From Burkholderiales bacterium (GTDB taxonomy: Bacteria > Pseudomonadota > Gammaproteobacteria > Burkholderiales > Burkholderiaceae): a DNA stretch of 64,000 bases. Below the pieces are notes generated by a model. That model did not search any database. It had not been told where the DNA came from and was given only the letters and a program-made list of their open reading frames with translations. The translations under genes were made by a program, and so were the position numbers. This document shows, one piece after another, positions 55,362 through 64,000 of the stretch; positions within the stretch are counted from its first letter, which is position 1; every line of letters starts with the position of its first letter. Where the stretch lies: positions 1-64,000 of the forward strand of contig JAJTAZ010000023.1 of the NCBI GenBank assembly GCA_021287185.1, in the 5' to 3' direction.

Positions 55362-55409
55362 GTCACTGCGCATGGATTGCCACGCGGTCAAACCGCTCGC
55401 AATGACGTG
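55362..55409 (-). repeat. Dispersed intergenic repeat, copy B (inverted)
   Basis: On the minus strand: GTCATTGCGAGCGG, TTTGACCGCGTGGCAATCC, then ATGCGCAGTGAC. Nearly identical to the 21553 copy through the GCGGT-TTG-ACCGC hairpin. Located between hisS and yfgM. Confidence 0.75.
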
Positions 55410-55418
55410 TGATTTTAA

Positions 55419-56747
55419 TTACTCAAACTGCCCAGCAATCGCACCCATCAACCAATCGGCCGCTTCGCTCGATGGTACAGTGACCTGTGTCGGTGGCTCA
55501 TCGGGATTGCCACGCAAATGCTTGATGGTCAAAGTGCCATTGTTGACTTCATCTTCACCAATAATCAAGGCGTAACTCGCCTGCGCTGCATCGGCTTTTT
55601 TCATCTGTGATTTAAAACTGCCCACACCTTCCGCGCCCGCGCAGTGCAAAACCACATTCAAACCCACTTGACGCAAATGCGATGCCACGCCAAATGCCAC
55701 ACGTGACGCAGATTCGCCTTGATGCACCACATACACATCACAACCGACATCCACTTGCGCGCTCAAAACATCTTGCGTGAGCAACAACAAACGCTCCAAA
55801 CCAATCGCAAAGCCAACCGCTGGCGTGGGCTTGCCGCCCAACACCTCAAACAAACCATCGTAGCGACCACCGCCACAAATGGTGCCTTGCGCACCCAAAT
55901 CGGTGGTAATCCACTCAAACACCGTGTGCGAATAATAATCCAAACCACGCACCAAACGCGGATTGACCGTAAACGACACACCAACATCTGCGAGCAAACG
56001 TTGTACTTGCTCAAAATGCGCGCGTGAATCGTCACCCAAAAACTCAATCAACTTCGGTGCGTTCTCAACCAAATCCTGCATCGCAGGATTTTTGGTATCC
56101 AAAATCCGCAATGGATTGGTGTGCAAACGGCGTTGTGCTTCTTCATCCAATTGCGCTTTATTTTGCTCAAAATATTCGATTAATGCCGCGCGGTGCGCCA
56201 TGCGTTCATTCGCCACACCCAACGTATTGATTTCAAGTCGCACATTCAAACCCAACTCATCCCACAAATCGCGCAACATGGTAATCAACTCAGCGTCCAT
56301 GTCCGCGCCCGCATAACCGAGTGCCTCAACGCTCAACTGATGAAACTGACGATAACGCCCTTTTTGCGGCCGCTCGTGGCGAAATACAGGGCCCATGCTG
56401 TACACACGCTGCGCACCGTTGTAGGTCAGATTCGATTCAATCGCCGCACGCACCACGCCTGCGGTGAACTCAGGACGCATGGTCAACTCGTCACCGTTCA
56501 GACGATCGGTGAAGCAAAACATCTCTTTCTCAACAATATCGGTCACATCGCCAATCCCGCGTGCGAACAAAGCAGTTTGCTCTAATACGGGCGCGCGCAT
56601 ATTGCGGTAGCCATAACTTTTCAGCCAGCCACGCAGGATTTCTTCCAACGCCTCCCAGCGCGCTGCGTCATCAGGAAGAATGTCGTTCATGCCTTTTACC
56701 GCTTGTAACTTAGTGGCTTGGTATTTTTCAGTTTTTGTGTTGCTCAT
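55419..56747 (-). CDS. hisS: Histidine-tRNA ligase
   Basis: 442 residues. Class II synthetase. Motif 1 region AVKGMNDILPDDAARWEALE, motif 2 VFRHERPQKGRYRQFHQ, the histidine-A loop LVRGLDYYSHTVFEW and motif 3 AVGFAIGLERLLLL, with an anticodon-binding C-terminal domain. Alternative start a few codons in is possible but the first ATG is well placed. Followed by yfgM; upstream, two AT-rich secreted-protein genes replace the usual direct junction with ispG. Confidence 0.97.
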   Translation of the reverse strand: MSNTKTEKYQATKLQAVKGMNDILPDDAARWEALEEILRGWLKSYGYRNMRAPVLEQTALFARGIGDVTDIVEKEMFCFTDRLNGDELTMRPEFTAGVVRAAIESNLTYNGAQRVYSMGPVFRHERPQKGRYRQFHQLSVEALGYAGADMDAELITMLRDLWDELGLNVRLEINTLGVANERMAHRAALIEYFEQNKAQLDEEAQRRLHTNPLRILDTKNPAMQDLVENAPKLIEFLGDDSRAHFEQVQRLLADVGVSFTVNPRLVRGLDYYSHTVFEWITTDLGAQGTICGGGRYDGLFEVLGGKPTPAVGFAIGLERLLLLTQDVLSAQVDVGCDVYVVHQGESASRVAFGVASHLRQVGLNVVLHCAGAEGVGSFKSQMKKADAAQASYALIIGEDEVNNGTLTIKHLRGNPDEPPTQVTVPSSEAADWLMGAIAGQFE

Positions 56748-56817
56748 ATATTGAATTGAGATTTAGTAGTGAATTCCAAAGTAGAATTCTCTAATATTTT
56801 ATTAATTTATATTCATG

Positions 56818-56837
56818 ACTATGATGCCTTCATAGTC
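56818..56837. repeat. Perfect hairpin past the secreted-protein pair
   Basis: GACTATGA and TCATAGTC around a loop TGCC, 14 bases beyond the stop of the 56851 gene. There is no T-run on the minus strand, so termination is uncertain. Confidence 0.45.
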
Positions 56838-56850
56838 GCCAATTATATTG

Positions 56851-57375
56851 TTACTTAGATCTATCAACCAGTTCATCCAATTCTGCAAAAACTTCTTCGG
56901 GGGATTTACCTTTAAAATTCTGATTGTTATGCGCGCATATCAACTCATCAAAAACCGTGGTTTCTAACTCCCACTTTAATGACTGAGGAATTTTTGTGAT
57001 TTCTTGACCTAAACCAAAAAATTCACTATATACCGTAATGCCATTTACGGAACGCTTCCCACTTGCGCAGTTAAGTAATTTGTGACTTCTCATTGATTGA
57101 GTAAATAATTTAGCATCCGATGACAATTCATTAGATCCCTCAGTCAAATTCGTTACCATATCGTAAGCCAAAACACGGCTCCCATTTTGATGAAGATGAA
57201 TAGATGCCATGTCAATATAATAATTTTTCACAGGTGTACTTATAAAGTTTTTTGGCCCTTTTGCTGGCGGCGTCAACGAAATTTCTTTAGCAATACTTTC
57301 TGTAGGTAGCGCTGTACCAGCAATAAGAACCATTGTAAAAAACACATTAAAAATATTTTTCATCATTTTTTTCAT
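56851..57375 (-). CDS. Secreted protein, surface-adhesin E-like
   Basis: 174 residues. Signal peptide about 1-29 (hydrophobic FFTMVLIAGTALPTESIA-K). The mature region has a repeated-strand look: NYYIDMASIHLHQNGSRVLA followed by YDMVTNLTE, SHKLLNCASGKRSVNGITVY and a second cysteine in ELICAHNN, so one disulfide is likely. The pattern (a strand pair around 'Y-I-D-xx-S-I-...-G', then L-x-N-C) resembles the adhesin-E-like family (Haemophilus protein E) of small periplasmic or surface proteins; the match is by eye and tentative. AT-rich, four-base overlap with the gene before it. Confidence 0.6.
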   Translation of the reverse strand: MKKMMKNIFNVFFTMVLIAGTALPTESIAKEISLTPPAKGPKNFISTPVKNYYIDMASIHLHQNGSRVLAYDMVTNLTEGSNELSSDAKLFTQSMRSHKLLNCASGKRSVNGITVYSEFFGLGQEITKIPQSLKWELETTVFDELICAHNNQNFKGKSPEEVFAELDELVDRSK

Positions 57376-58007
57376 AAATCAGGACGTTCTTGTTTTAGTA
57401 ATTCTTCAGTAACACTTCCTTGGATATTGCAAGTTATCGTGCTTTTATTTGGAGTTTGACTTTCAATAATTAACACCTTCTCAACAGTACCTTGTGTAGG
57501 AACCGTTCCAGATAGTATCTCATCAGTATTTTCCCATTGTAGAGAATTCTTTACAGATCGAATCATCTGAGGATTTCCTATATAGATGTTGGGTTCTGGA
57601 TTTTGCCAGTTAATCTGTTTTAGAGAATCTTTCAATTTTTGGGGTGAACCCTCAACAATCAGCCCCCAAGAGTAATACATACCTATATTTAATACCGTGC
57701 CATCCATTACACTGTCCGTATATCCAAGAAGCTTTAAGCCATTAATGGCCACTGGCTTACTAAAAAAAACAGTTGATGCTTCACCCAGTGCTGTTCTGTC
57801 CCTGACTTTAAAGTGCGAAAAATCAGTTTTTTGTTCCACAGGTGCATACTTGCTCAAAATTTTTTCATTTTTGTGAATGTAGGAAAAGAAACTGGGAGAG
57901 CATGCAGTTAATTCCGTCACCAAGTTTTCAGATGCTGATTGAGCAATGGCGTTAAAACCAAGCATGTTTAAAAAGATAAATAGACCAATCTTGTTGGCGT
58001 GTTTCAT
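57372..58007 (-). CDS. Secreted protein of unknown function
   Basis: 211 residues from the ATG at 58007, which has AAAGGAAA upstream; seven more codons to 58028 are open but unsupported. Signal peptide MKHANKIGLFIFLNMLGFNA-IAQ. The mature protein has two cysteines (TACSPSFF and TITCNIQG) far apart. SPQKLKDSLKQINWQNPEPN and LGYTDSVMDGTVLNIGMYYS hint at a small alpha/beta fold; no family recognised. First of a two-gene AT-rich pair inserted between ispG and hisS. Confidence 0.6.
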   Translation of the reverse strand: MKHANKIGLFIFLNMLGFNAIAQSASENLVTELTACSPSFFSYIHKNEKILSKYAPVEQKTDFSHFKVRDRTALGEASTVFFSKPVAINGLKLLGYTDSVMDGTVLNIGMYYSWGLIVEGSPQKLKDSLKQINWQNPEPNIYIGNPQMIRSVKNSLQWENTDEILSGTVPTQGTVEKVLIIESQTPNKSTITCNIQGSVTEELLKQERPDL

Positions 58008-58117
58008 TTTATTTCCTTTCTCAAACAAAAAATCAAAACAAATGGGATGACAAAATACTCATCCTTAATACAAACGTTTTTTAATAACACAGCCAACAAG
58101 ATAAAATATCGCCTGAT

Positions 58118-59374
58118 TCACACGAATGGCTCTATTTTCCTGTACTTTTCCTGCACATATCGTTCAACAATCGCCTGAAATTCCACCGCAATATTGTCGC
58201 CTTTGAGCGTGACGGTGCGCACACCATCAACATACACTGGCGCAACGGGGGTTTCGCCCGTACCTGGCAGTGAAATGCCGATGTTGGCATGTTTGGACTC
58301 ACCCGGGCCATTGACCACACAGCCCATGACCGCGACATTCATGGACTCAACCCCTGCATACAGGTCTTTCCACACAGGCATTTGCGCGCGTAGGTAGTTT
58401 TGGATGTCAGCGGCAAGTTCTTGAAACACGGTGCTGGTGGTGCGACCACAGCCTGGGCAAGCAATCACTTGCGGTGTGAATTGACGCAAGCCCATGGTTT
58501 GCAGGATTTCTTGTGCGACGATGACTTCTTTTTCACGTTTGCCGTGTGGTTCTGGTGTGAGCGAGATGCGAATGGTGTCACCAATACCTTGTTGGAGCAA
58601 TACTGCCAATGCCGCCGTTGAAGCCACGATGCCTTTGCTGCCCATACCTGCTTCGGTCAATCCAAGGTGCAGTGCGTAATCGCAACGTCCTGCCAATGCT
58701 TTGTAAGTGGCAATCAAGTCCTGTACTGCAGAGACTTTGCACGAGATGACGATGCGATTGGCGGGCAATCCTAAGTCCTGCGCAGTCTGCGCCGACTCGA
58801 GTGCCGAGGTAATCAGTGCTTCCACCATGACTTGCTGCGCCGTCCACGGTGTGGCGCGTGCATGGTTCTCATCCATGATGCGCGCGAGCACAGATTGGTC
58901 AAGACTGCCCCAGTTCACGCCAATGCGCACCGCTTTGTCGTATTTCGCCGCAATTTCAATCATCTGCGCGAATTTGTCATCGCGGGTTGCCGCTGAGCCA
59001 ACATTCCCAGGGTTGATGCGGTATTTGGACAAGGCTTGCGCGCAGTCGGGATGTTCACTCAATAGTTTGTGTCCGTTGTAGTGAAAGTCGCCCACCAGCG
59101 GCGTGTGCACACCCATTTTATCCAATTGCTCACGAATATAGGGCACTGCTGCCGCTGCTTCGGGCGAGTTGACGGTGATGCGCACCAGTTCTGAACCTGC
59201 AATCGACAGTTCTTTGACTTGCAACGCCGTACCGAGCGCGTCTGCGGTATCGGTATTGGTCATCGACTGCACCACCACGGGGTGATTGCCGCCGATGATG
59301 ATTTGATGTGCGCCATTGCGCACGACGACTTCATGCGCGGTGTTGCGCACTTGTATGCCAACCTGTACACCCAT
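58118..59374 (-). CDS. ispG: 4-hydroxy-3-methylbut-2-enyl-diphosphate synthase (flavodoxin/ferredoxin)
   Basis: 418 residues. [4Fe-4S] enzyme of the MEP isoprenoid pathway. [20 protein letters not shown] opens the TIM barrel; [27 protein letters not shown]; cluster ligands Cys306 and Cys309 (ACPGCGRT) and Cys352 (GCVVNGPGE), with Glu359 nearby. It has the long proteobacterial form with an extra stretch after NPGNVG. Starts three bases after the rodZ stop on the same strand. Confidence 0.96.
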   Translation of the reverse strand: MGVQVGIQVRNTAHEVVVRNGAHQIIIGGNHPVVVQSMTNTDTADALGTALQVKELSIAGSELVRITVNSPEAAAAVPYIREQLDKMGVHTPLVGDFHYNGHKLLSEHPDCAQALSKYRINPGNVGSAATRDDKFAQMIEIAAKYDKAVRIGVNWGSLDQSVLARIMDENHARATPWTAQQVMVEALITSALESAQTAQDLGLPANRIVISCKVSAVQDLIATYKALAGRCDYALHLGLTEAGMGSKGIVASTAALAVLLQQGIGDTIRISLTPEPHGKREKEVIVAQEILQTMGLRQFTPQVIACPGCGRTTSTVFQELAADIQNYLRAQMPVWKDLYAGVESMNVAVMGCVVNGPGESKHANIGISLPGTGETPVAPVYVDGVRTVTLKGDNIAVEFQAIVERYVQEKYRKIEPFV

Positions 59375-59377
59375 TTG

Positions 59378-60238
59378 TTACTCCAAACGCTCGATTTTTG
59401 CGACCGTACCGCGACCTTTAGTCGCGGACAATAAGTCGTAGGGTTGCCCCTTCCAAATCATTTCAACTTTATTTGCATCACCTATTTTTACCGACAAAGG
59501 CAATTCCCCTTTGAGGTTTTGCTCTGAATTGGCGGGCTGCAAACCTGAAATCAGTACTGTGCCTTTGGCATCTTTCACTTCAACCCAAACCACGTCTTTG
59601 AATTTCAAGCCCAATGTCGCATCGGTCGCAGCAGGTGCAGGTGTTTGCTCAGTGACAGGCGGCACAGATACACTTGATGCGGCGGTTGTTTCAGGATTGG
59701 GGGTCACAACAGCAGGCGCGGTGTTGGTAGGAGCAGGCGGATTGGCAATTTGAATTTGGTTGGCCGTGGTCATTTTTTGCACCACATCTTTACCCTTGAA
59801 CATGCGTGCGCCGAATACCCAGTACGCCAATAAAGCCAACACCAAAATCGTCAATAAAATCATCCCAATGCGCGACATCCAAGGTGTGCTCATTCGTACA
59901 TTTTTCGAAGCCATTGCTTGGTTGTCTTTAAAACCCAATTCATCCAGTTCACGAGTGGCTTGAAATTCTTTTGGAATCAACCGCAAAGCCTGTGACTCAT
60001 CCGCACCCACGACCTTGGTATATTGGCGTACCATCCCGCGCAACAACACGTGCGCACCAAAACTGCTCAAATTGTCTGCTTCCAATTCAGAAATCTGCGC
60101 CACTGAGCGGTTGGTGCGTAACGCGACATCTTGCGCCGAGAGGCCTTTGGCTTGGCGTGCTTGAATCAACCACTGCCCCAAAGTCAACTGGGGTGTTTCC
60201 ACGTTTTGTGTCGCCTCTGTTAGGACTTCATTACCCAT
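59378..60238 (-). CDS. rodZ: RodZ-like cytoskeletal/HTH membrane protein
   Basis: 286 residues from the ATG at 60238 (MGNEVLTEATQ); seven earlier codons have little support. A cytoplasmic Xre-like HTH (LGQWLIQARQAKGLSAQDVA, about 20-90) binds MreB in RodZ; one membrane helix lies at about 124-145 (IGMILLTILVLALLAYWVFG); a Pro/Thr/Ala-rich periplasmic linker and a DUF4115 beta domain (LKFKDVVWVEVKDAKGTVLI) follow. Organises cell shape. Between pilW and ispG as in relatives. Confidence 0.92.
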   Translation of the reverse strand: MGNEVLTEATQNVETPQLTLGQWLIQARQAKGLSAQDVALRTNRSVAQISELEADNLSSFGAHVLLRGMVRQYTKVVGADESQALRLIPKEFQATRELDELGFKDNQAMASKNVRMSTPWMSRIGMILLTILVLALLAYWVFGARMFKGKDVVQKMTTANQIQIANPPAPTNTAPAVVTPNPETTAASSVSVPPVTEQTPAPAATDATLGLKFKDVVWVEVKDAKGTVLISGLQPANSEQNLKGELPLSVKIGDANKVEMIWKGQPYDLLSATKGRGTVAKIERLE

Positions 60239-60320
60239 TATTTTTCCCCCGTAGAACATTGTTTCCTACACATTTTTCAATAACCCGTATTTACTAATTT
60301 TTGCAAATCCAACAAATCAA

Positions 60321-61118
60321 TCAAAACCACTGCCATCGTTGAGCCCGCAACCAAGCGGCCTCAACACTGGTTGGAAAATTTTTGAGCAGTCGCTCAGACG
60401 CATTGCCCAAACCACCCGCCGATGTACGCTCTAAGCGCGTCATCAGCCACAACACTTCGGGGGTTTCACCCAATATTTTTTGTGCCAACTGAGTATCGAC
60501 ACGCGCCTGCTTTAATTGCTGGGTACTCAACTCAATGTGCGCGCGATACAACACCGCCGCAGGAAAATTGGGGCTCATGTCCAACGCCGCACTGATGTAG
60601 GTTTTCGCCATATCCAATTTGTTTGCACGCGCTGCGCACACGCCCGCATTGACCAATGCTTTATCCAAGCTGTTGTACAAAGGATCATTCAAGACAACAG
60701 ACAACTCTTGCAAGCCCTGCTCCATACGATCGGACTGGCACAAATACCATGCATAACTGTTGCGCAAATCGGTCGTCGATAAACCTTGCGCCTCACTGAG
60801 TTTGAGCGCACGGTCAAAATGTGCATCGGCCAGTTTATCTTGATGCAATTCGGCATAAATCAGTGCCAACAAAGTCTGTGCGGGCACGTAATTGCCATCG
60901 CTGGCCAATGCAGTTTGCGCCTCTTGTACCGCCACCGCCACTTGCCCCACTTGATAATAACGTGCCGCCAATTCGGTGTGCGCACGCGCTTGATTTTGTG
61001 CCACATTGGTCTGATTGCTCATACTGCCACAACCACCGACCAGCACAACTACCGACAATATGAGCACATATTTCATCGACTGAAACACATTCAGCAACAA
61101 CGCAGTCAAGCGTTTCAA
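60321..61118 (-). CDS. pilW: Type IV pilus biogenesis lipoprotein PilF/PilW
   Basis: 265 residues. The start is probably the TTG at 61118: a perfect GGAGGT lies six bases upstream and the codon overlaps the rlmN stop. The lipobox LVGGC gives acylated Cys30. The remainder is a run of TPR helix pairs ([60 protein letters not shown]). PilF/PilW guides the PilQ secretin to the outer membrane. No other pilus gene lies in the window. Confidence 0.92.
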   Translation of the reverse strand: MKRLTALLLNVFQSMKYVLILSVVVLVGGCGSMSNQTNVAQNQARAHTELAARYYQVGQVAVAVQEAQTALASDGNYVPAQTLLALIYAELHQDKLADAHFDRALKLSEAQGLSTTDLRNSYAWYLCQSDRMEQGLQELSVVLNDPLYNSLDKALVNAGVCAARANKLDMAKTYISAALDMSPNFPAAVLYRAHIELSTQQLKQARVDTQLAQKILGETPEVLWLMTRLERTSAGGLGNASERLLKNFPTSVEAAWLRAQRWQWF

Positions 61119-62302
61119 GACCCACCTCCCTGACCTTGATTGGGCTGCGCCAATTGCTCAATCTGCGCTTGCATTTGTTCAAATGAAATGACATTGCTGC
61201 TTGCTGGGCGCGGTGTAAACTTTAGAACCTGCTCGGCCGCGCGTTCATTGCGACGCGTGCGATCCAGCACCTGTCCTGCCAGTTGTCCACATGCCGCGTC
61301 AATATCTTCTCCACGGGTTTTGCGTATGGTGGTGACGATGCCCGCGTTAATCAACACCTCACCAAAAGCACGCACTTGGTCACGCAAAGAGGCTTTTAAA
61401 CCAGACTCTGGAAATGGGTTGAATGGAATCAGGTTGAATTTGCACGGCACATCACGCACCAGCGCCACCAATTCGTGTGCCTGCGCCACACTGTCGTTCA
61501 CGCCACGCAGCATGACATACTCAAAGGTCACAAAATCCCTCGGAGCTTTGACCAAATAGCGTTGACACGCTGCCATCAGTTCACGCAAGGGGTATTTTTT
61601 ATTCAAAGGCACGAGTTCATCGCGCAAAGCATCGGTCGGCGCATGCAAGGACACTGCCAATGCCACAGGACAATCATCGCGCAATCGATCCATCATGGGC
61701 ACAACCCCAGAAGTCGAAACCGTGACCCGACGACGCGACAAACCATAGGCGTTGTCATCCAGCATGAGATTCAATGCAGGCACGAGCGCGTTGTAATTGA
61801 GCAAAGGCTCGCCCATGCCCATCATCACCACATTGGTAATCACACGATTGCCTTTGGGGTCTGCCCCAAGCGCATGGTTCGCCCACCACAGTTGGCTAAT
61901 AATTTCGCCCGTGGTCAAATTGCGGTTAAAACCTTGATGCCCCGTTGAGCAAAAACGACAATTGACCGCACAACCTGCCTGCGACGAGATGCACAGCGTA
62001 CCGCGTGAGGTTTCGGGAATGTACACCGTTTCCACCGCATTGCCTTGACCAACATCGGTCAGCCATTTGCGCGTGCCGTCACTGGCGGTATGGTCGGATA
62101 AAATCGTCGGCAATGGCAATACGCATGAGGCTTCTAACTGCGCGCGCAAAGACTTGGCCAAATCGGTCATCTCATCGAAATGTTGCGCGCCCATATGATG
62201 AATCCAACGCAAAACTTGACGCGCACGAAACGGCTTTTCACCCATTTGGGCAAAATGCTCAGCCATGGCTTTGGCATCAAAGTCGAGTAAATTGGTCGTC
62301 AT
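61115..62302 (-). CDS. rlmN: Dual-specificity 23S rRNA/tRNA adenine-C2 methyltransferase
   Basis: 395 residues. Radical-SAM enzyme methylating A2503 of 23S rRNA and A37 of some tRNAs. Cluster cysteines Cys111, Cys115 and Cys118 in [50 protein letters not shown]; a C-terminal [20 protein letters not shown] carrying the second catalytic cysteine. The usual length for betaproteobacteria. Overlaps pilW. Confidence 0.97.
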   Translation of the reverse strand: MTTNLLDFDAKAMAEHFAQMGEKPFRARQVLRWIHHMGAQHFDEMTDLAKSLRAQLEASCVLPLPTILSDHTASDGTRKWLTDVGQGNAVETVYIPETSRGTLCISSQAGCAVNCRFCSTGHQGFNRNLTTGEIISQLWWANHALGADPKGNRVITNVVMMGMGEPLLNYNALVPALNLMLDDNAYGLSRRRVTVSTSGVVPMMDRLRDDCPVALAVSLHAPTDALRDELVPLNKKYPLRELMAACQRYLVKAPRDFVTFEYVMLRGVNDSVAQAHELVALVRDVPCKFNLIPFNPFPESGLKASLRDQVRAFGEVLINAGIVTTIRKTRGEDIDAACGQLAGQVLDRTRRNERAAEQVLKFTPRPASSNVISFEQMQAQIEQLAQPNQGQGGGS

Positions 62303-62455
62303 AGTGGCTCAAAAATACAAAACATCTCAAATCGTAAAAATACGAAAAGCGCGAACAAAAACATGCGCCGCGCTTTATCGAATACACCCACACGCTATGT
62401 GTCGGTGCCATCAAATATTGAATTCAGTTCAGTTCAAAAAAATTAACCGCGCGAA

Positions 62456-62860
62456 TCAACCGAAAAAATATTTGATTTCAATCGCTGCGTTTTCCAAGCT
62501 GTCAGAGCCATGCACTGCATTGGCATCAATTGAATCAGCAAAGTCCGCACGGATGGTGCCCGCTGCGGCTTCTTTTGGATTGGTCGCGCCCATCAACTCA
62601 CGGTTTTTCGCCACTGCGTTTTCGCCTTCCAAAGCCTGAATCATCACAGGACCTGAAATCATGAATGAAACCAAATCTTTGAAGAAAGGACGCTCTTTGT
62701 GAACTGCGTAAAAGCCTTCAGCATCTGCTTGGCTCAATTGTTTCATTTGTGCCGCAACGATTTTCAAGCCAGCATTTTCAAAGCGAGTGTAAATTTGACC
62801 AATCACGTTTTTAGCGACTGCATCAGGTTTAATGATAGATAAAGTGCGTTCGATTGCCAT
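62456..62860 (-). CDS. ndk: Nucleoside diphosphate kinase, C-terminus shortened
   Basis: 134 residues from [20 protein letters not shown] (ATG at 62860, GGAG upstream). Transfers phosphate between nucleoside tri- and diphosphates. [20 protein letters not shown] and [16 protein letters not shown] hold the catalytic His (NAVHGSDS). It stops directly after KYFFG, where E. coli Ndk has nine more residues (143 in all). One frame over, the DNA continues V-D-S-R-G and a stop, similar to the usual V-x-S-R ending, so a single-base loss after the T6 run is likely. Catalytic parts are intact. Confidence 0.93.
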   Translation of the reverse strand: MAIERTLSIIKPDAVAKNVIGQIYTRFENAGLKIVAAQMKQLSQADAEGFYAVHKERPFFKDLVSFMISGPVMIQALEGENAVAKNRELMGATNPKEAAAGTIRADFADSIDANAVHGSDSLENAAIEIKYFFG

Positions 62861-63084
62861 GTTGCCATGCTCCAAAGTTAAAAATGAAAAGATATTGAAA
62901 ATTTCAATGTCGCACATTATAGCACAGACACACCGCTAAAACGACAAAAAGTCCAGCATTAACCGAGGCTTTTTGTGCCCAACGCACGTCAAGTTTCAGT
63001 GGTTGAAGCAATCCGATGAGGCAAAATCGACCACTTATTTGGGTTGAAAATACACGACTCAACTCAAGGAAATAAAACCCCAGA
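62861..63084. other. Divergent intergenic region ndk / histidine kinase
   Basis: About 360 bases separate the two coding starts. Contents: the ndk leader, a weak A/T-rich hairpin at about 62943-62974 (ACAAAAAGTC with GGCTTTTTGT), the kinase promoter and a palindrome (both listed separately). No further gene seen. Confidence 0.5.
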
Positions 63085-63113
63085 TTGTTAATTTCTTTTT
63101 AATAATCTATAAT
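63085..63113 (+). promoter_or_regulatory. Sigma-70 promoter of the histidine kinase gene
   Basis: TTGTTA (63085-63090), an exact 17-base spacer and TATAAT (63108-63113). Transcription would begin near 63120, about 100 bases before the coding start. Confidence 0.65.
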
Positions 63114-63180
63114 CAAACGCGCAGACACGAATTGGCTTCTATTCATACATCCTCAAACTGAGTTCTACGCCAATACAGTT

Positions 63181-63198
63181 AAACTCAATTTTGAGTTT
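63181..63198. repeat. Perfect palindrome in the kinase leader
   Basis: AAACTCAA-TT-TTGAGTTT, an 8-bp perfect inverted repeat with a two-base centre, 25 bases before the ATG. It may be an operator (for example for the cognate regulator) or an RNA hairpin that hides the ribosome binding site. Confidence 0.5.
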
Positions 63199-63222
63199 CA
63201 CACCCACTTGTTGACAAAAATC

Positions 63223-64000
63223 ATGAATATTCCATTTATCCAACACTTGCAGACAACGATCAAACGGGAACGGCTGTACGAATTTTTGACCATCAAGCAA
63301 GAAATGTATGAGTTTTTATCAGATTGGGCGGTGCGCGGAGTCACTTCTTTTTTAATACTTAATCTAATTACATACGCGGTATCCTTGTTTTTTCTGTATG
63401 AGGCATTTACGATACGTGCGCATGTATTATTTGCTTCATCGATTGTTGTTTTCTCTGTCTTTGTTCACATATATAGGATTCATTTTAATCAGTTACTTAA
63501 AACAGGAGCGTGGGTTGATTCAAAAATCCAATTGATTTCGTGTTTTATTTTATTCATCTTATGCGGCTATATTTGGTGGATAGCCTACATGTTTTATTTA
63601 TTGCAGCACAGTGATGACCTCGCAATTTTTGGATTTATTGCTGGAGGGATGGTGGCAGCGTTCGCATTCAATCAGTTTTCGGCTTTTATCCGAGTCATCG
63701 CTTTAACATTCTTTATCGTCCTGATTGGTACGATACTGTTGGTCGTTTTTTTTCGCCCTCTGATGATCATCATCTTTATTATTGGATCATTTTATTCGCG
63801 TTCCAAGCCATCTTATTGGTCACTCAACACCGCAATATGATGGTGTTTTATCGAACCAAAAATAATAATTTGGATTTATTGCTTCAACTCAAACAAAAAA
63901 ACCAAGAATTAGAGCACGCCAATGTGATGCAAGCGCGATATTTGTCTGCAGCCAGTCACGATTTGCGCCAACCATTGCACGCCTTATCCTTAATCGCCAA
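63223..64000 (+). CDS. Membrane sensor histidine kinase, apparent frameshift, cut by window edge
   Basis: From the ATG at 63223 (a TTG at 63208 is also possible) the frame gives six hydrophobic helices and stops at 63840. In the frame one base back, the DNA from about 63755 reads a loop SPSDDHHL, a further helix YWIILFAFQAILLVTQ, then a coiled-coil-like stretch and SAASHDLRQPLHAL at the window end, the H-box (phospho-acceptor His) typical of hybrid kinases. The switch falls at a run of eight T (63746-63753): with nine T the whole reads through as one protein. So it is one gene, broken by loss of one T, by sequencing error, or read by slippage. The rest lies to the right. Confidence 0.75.

Overview
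The window reads as chromosome of a betaproteobacterium, most likely a Burkholderiales member of moderate GC. The grounds are the gene orders ndk-rlmN-pilW-rodZ-ispG-hisS-yfgM-der-hfq-hflX and hemC-hemD-hemX-hemY, an S-adenosylhomocysteine (SAH) riboswitch in front of ahcY with metF in the same operon, and protein sequences of betaproteobacterial type. I cannot name a genus. No rRNA, tRNA, CRISPR array or prophage was recognised.

Left part (1-5800): a truncated IS3-family transposase fragment at the edge, then a three-gene type I secretion system (TolC-type channel, LapB-like ATPase with a cysteine-less C39-like domain, HlyD-type adaptor) with no substrate gene in view. 5800-10200: an E. coli-type quinol:fumarate reductase operon frdABCD closed by a strong terminator, and a YgiD-type dioxygenase. 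10250-14320: a promoter and SAH riboswitch lead an operon ahcY - DUF805 - YvlD-like membrane protein - tlyA - metF, so the SAH-removal and methyl-folate arms of the methionine cycle are probably co-regulated. 14400-19000: a ChaA-like antiporter, miaA, an arsR-arsC-acr3 arsenic operon with a well-formed promoter/operator and apparently leaderless arsR, and a small EF-hand protein.

19000-29950: yedI, an incomplete BMP-type (nucleoside-like) ABC importer (ATPase plus one permease only), a GT2 glycosyltransferase, a small XRE regulator, a frameshifted small secreted protein, LysE and EamA transporters, ubiD, and an SbmA/YddA-type ABC protein. 30100-36600: hemA-prfA, an NlpC/P60 peptidase, yggX, argA, hemN. 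36600-42220: a GT32 glycosyltransferase fused to a methyltransferase, then a cobalamin-riboswitch-controlled btuB-btuC-btuD uptake operon. 42370-51390: zapB-like and zapA, coaBC, a ribosomal-oxygenase-type cupin protein, a lipoprotein made of 11-residue repeats, an orphan Anbu proteasome-type protease, and hemC-hemD-hemX-hemY. 51450-62860: the hflX-hfq-der-yfgM-hisS-ispG-rodZ-pilW-rlmN-ndk block, on the minus strand, missing bamB and interrupted by two AT-rich secreted-protein genes. The right edge holds the 5' part of a membrane histidine kinase whose frame breaks at a run of eight T.

No wholly new multi-gene system is proven here. The items most worth following are the GT32-methyltransferase fusion, the orphan Anbu protease beside the 11-mer repeat lipoprotein, the secreted pair inserted between hisS and ispG, the substrate-less secretion system, and a dispersed intergenic repeat present in four copies. 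Three apparent frameshifts (23900-24186, ndk 3' end, histidine kinase) could be real decay or sequencing error.
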